A program made the position numbers and the translations under genes. This document shows positions 63,355-64,000 of a DNA stretch of 64,000 bases, piece by piece. The DNA lies in contig NZ_RXNU01000014.1 of NCBI RefSeq assembly GCF_003966225.1, positions 62,001 to 126,000 on the forward strand, given 5' to 3'. How positions within the stretch are numbered: the first letter of the stretch is position 1; every line of letters starts with the position of its first letter. This stretch comes from Shewanella canadensis (GTDB taxonomy: Bacteria > Pseudomonadota > Gammaproteobacteria > Enterobacterales > Shewanellaceae). The notes under the pieces were generated by a model that was given only the letters and a program-made list of their open reading frames with translations, was not told the origin of the DNA and searched no databases.

Positions 63355-63825
63355 CTAATCAAGCTTAGAGTCACTTGAAGTCAATAACTCAACGGATGAA
63401 TGAGACCGCTTAGCCGATACCATCCAATAGGTAACACCTAACGCGATAATCACAGCAGCCGACGCCCATACATATTCCGGTCCCACCTCTTTAAAATCTA
63501 AGATGATAATTTTTCGAGAGATGGCCATCAGTGCGGTCGCAATGACTATCTGCACATGGATCACCTCCTCTTTCAGATAGATGGTAATGTTTTGGAAAAT
63601 TTCGATAGCAATTAACACCGCCAGGAAAGAACCAAAGATAGCTAAAATATCCTGCATATCCATCAGACCGTAAGGCGGGGTGATAACCTCAATAAACAGC
63701 ACTCGTCCCACATCGACGACACTCCACAAAATGACCAGAGTCATCAATACGGCTAACACCCGCACCGCATAATGGATTACCTGTCCCAACTTATTAATCA
63801 GCGGCTCTCTCTCTATCTTTTCCAT
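63355..63825 (-). CDS. psiE: PsiE-family phosphate-starvation-inducible membrane protein
   Basis: 156 residues with four helices (about 20-42, 60-85, 92-110, 118-138). LMDMQDILAIFGSFLAVLIAIE and EEVIHVQIVIATALMAISRKIIILD are the PsiE signatures. In E. coli psiE is induced by phosphate limitation under PhoB and repressed by cAMP-CRP; the biochemical role is unknown. The operator-like box at 63954 lies about 130 bp before its start and is shared with adhC and the SMR gene, so control here may differ. Confidence 0.9.
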   Translation of the reverse strand: MEKIEREPLINKLGQVIHYAVRVLAVLMTLVILWSVVDVGRVLFIEVITPPYGLMDMQDILAIFGSFLAVLIAIEIFQNITIYLKEEVIHVQIVIATALMAISRKIIILDFKEVGPEYVWASAAVIIALGVTYWMVSAKRSHSSVELLTSSDSKLD

Positions 63826-63953
63826 CTCTGCTCCCCGGCATTATTTAACGCACTAAAAAGTTTTTTAAACGGCTATTCAGACCAAATGCCTTACGCCGTT
63901 TCGATGGAAGTATTATATTTACCTTCCCTATGAATGATAATTAGCCAAAAATA

Positions 63954-63984
63954 CAAATAACTTTTACCAACCAGTAATAATCAA
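63954..63984 (-). promoter_or_regulatory. Conserved operator-like box upstream of psiE (copy 3)
   Basis: Third copy, with TTAC-CAACCA-GTAA as the inverted core in the same AAAT-N-ACTTTTACC-N5-GTAATAA frame. Near the right edge of the window, so a rightward gene beyond it could also be the target. Confidence 0.65.
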
Positions 63985-64000
63985 CTCAGGTTAATAACGT

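Overview
The window looks like chromosomal DNA of a marine Shewanella or close relative (inference). It carries periplasmic tetraheme c-type cytochromes beside Tat-exported flavoprotein reductases, two separate molybdoenzyme respiratory clusters, TorD-type maturation, several large porins, and house genes in gammaproteobacterial form (zapB, ytfK/DUF1107, dsbA-srkA, ygbA, ybiI, ygiQ). No rRNA, tRNA, prophage, integrase or CRISPR array was seen.

Layout. 1-9.3 kb: an anaerobic-respiration and outer-membrane region. It holds the tail of a flavocytochrome-like reductase, a tetraheme cytochrome, a DcaP-like porin, a TetR regulator, a second flavoprotein-tetraheme-porin-porin set, a secreted cupin whose metal and catalytic residues are spaced like DMSP lyase DddQ, and a small beta-barrel protein. 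The second flavoprotein and the cupin share a 66-bp upstream element containing a CRP-like GTGA-N6-TCAC site. 9.3-16.7 kb: house and stress genes (NhaC-type antiporter, zapB, ytfK, dsbA, srkA, DUF3630, a lipoprotein, a Glu-Pro repeat protein, a DsrE-like protein, ygbA). 16.9-24.3 kb: a 7TM sensor-like protein without an output domain, a TetR-emrAB efflux unit with a palindromic operator, an S9 peptidase and a SYLF protein. 24.3-26.4 kb: a probable integron-type gene cassette with an attC-like site and small membrane proteins, a structured non-coding stretch, and a secreted protein.

26.8-38 kb: two molybdopterin systems around a LysR regulator. The leftward one is a tetrathionate-reductase-like TtrB-TtrA pair with no TtrC. 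The rightward one is a complete catalytic subunit / four-cluster ferredoxin / TorD chaperone / cytochrome b set followed by a porin. 38-47 kb: chemoreceptor, DUF1232, YgiQ, MAPEG, a MITE-like repeat, a ThrE-type exporter and an Omp85-type protein. 47-58.8 kb: a solute-binding protein, a CadC-like membrane regulator with a beta-propeller, and two divergent very large S8 subtilases with GlyGly-CTERM-like tails. One subtilase has lost the catalytic Asp, the oxyanion Asn and the Ser; the other is intact. 58.8-64 kb: a FolM-like/FolK-like convergent pair overlapping by 120 bp, an SMR exporter, glutathione-dependent formaldehyde detoxification (adhC-fghA), ybiI and psiE.

How the genes may work together. 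The first 8 kb can be read as a periplasmic pathway: porins admit an organic solute, the cupin cleaves it (possibly DMSP to acrylate and DMS), and flavoprotein/tetraheme pairs reduce the unsaturated product, all under CRP. At the far end, three near-identical operator-like sites (TTAC-N6-GTAA inside a longer conserved box) precede the SMR exporter, adhC-fghA and psiE, which suggests a small undescribed regulon.
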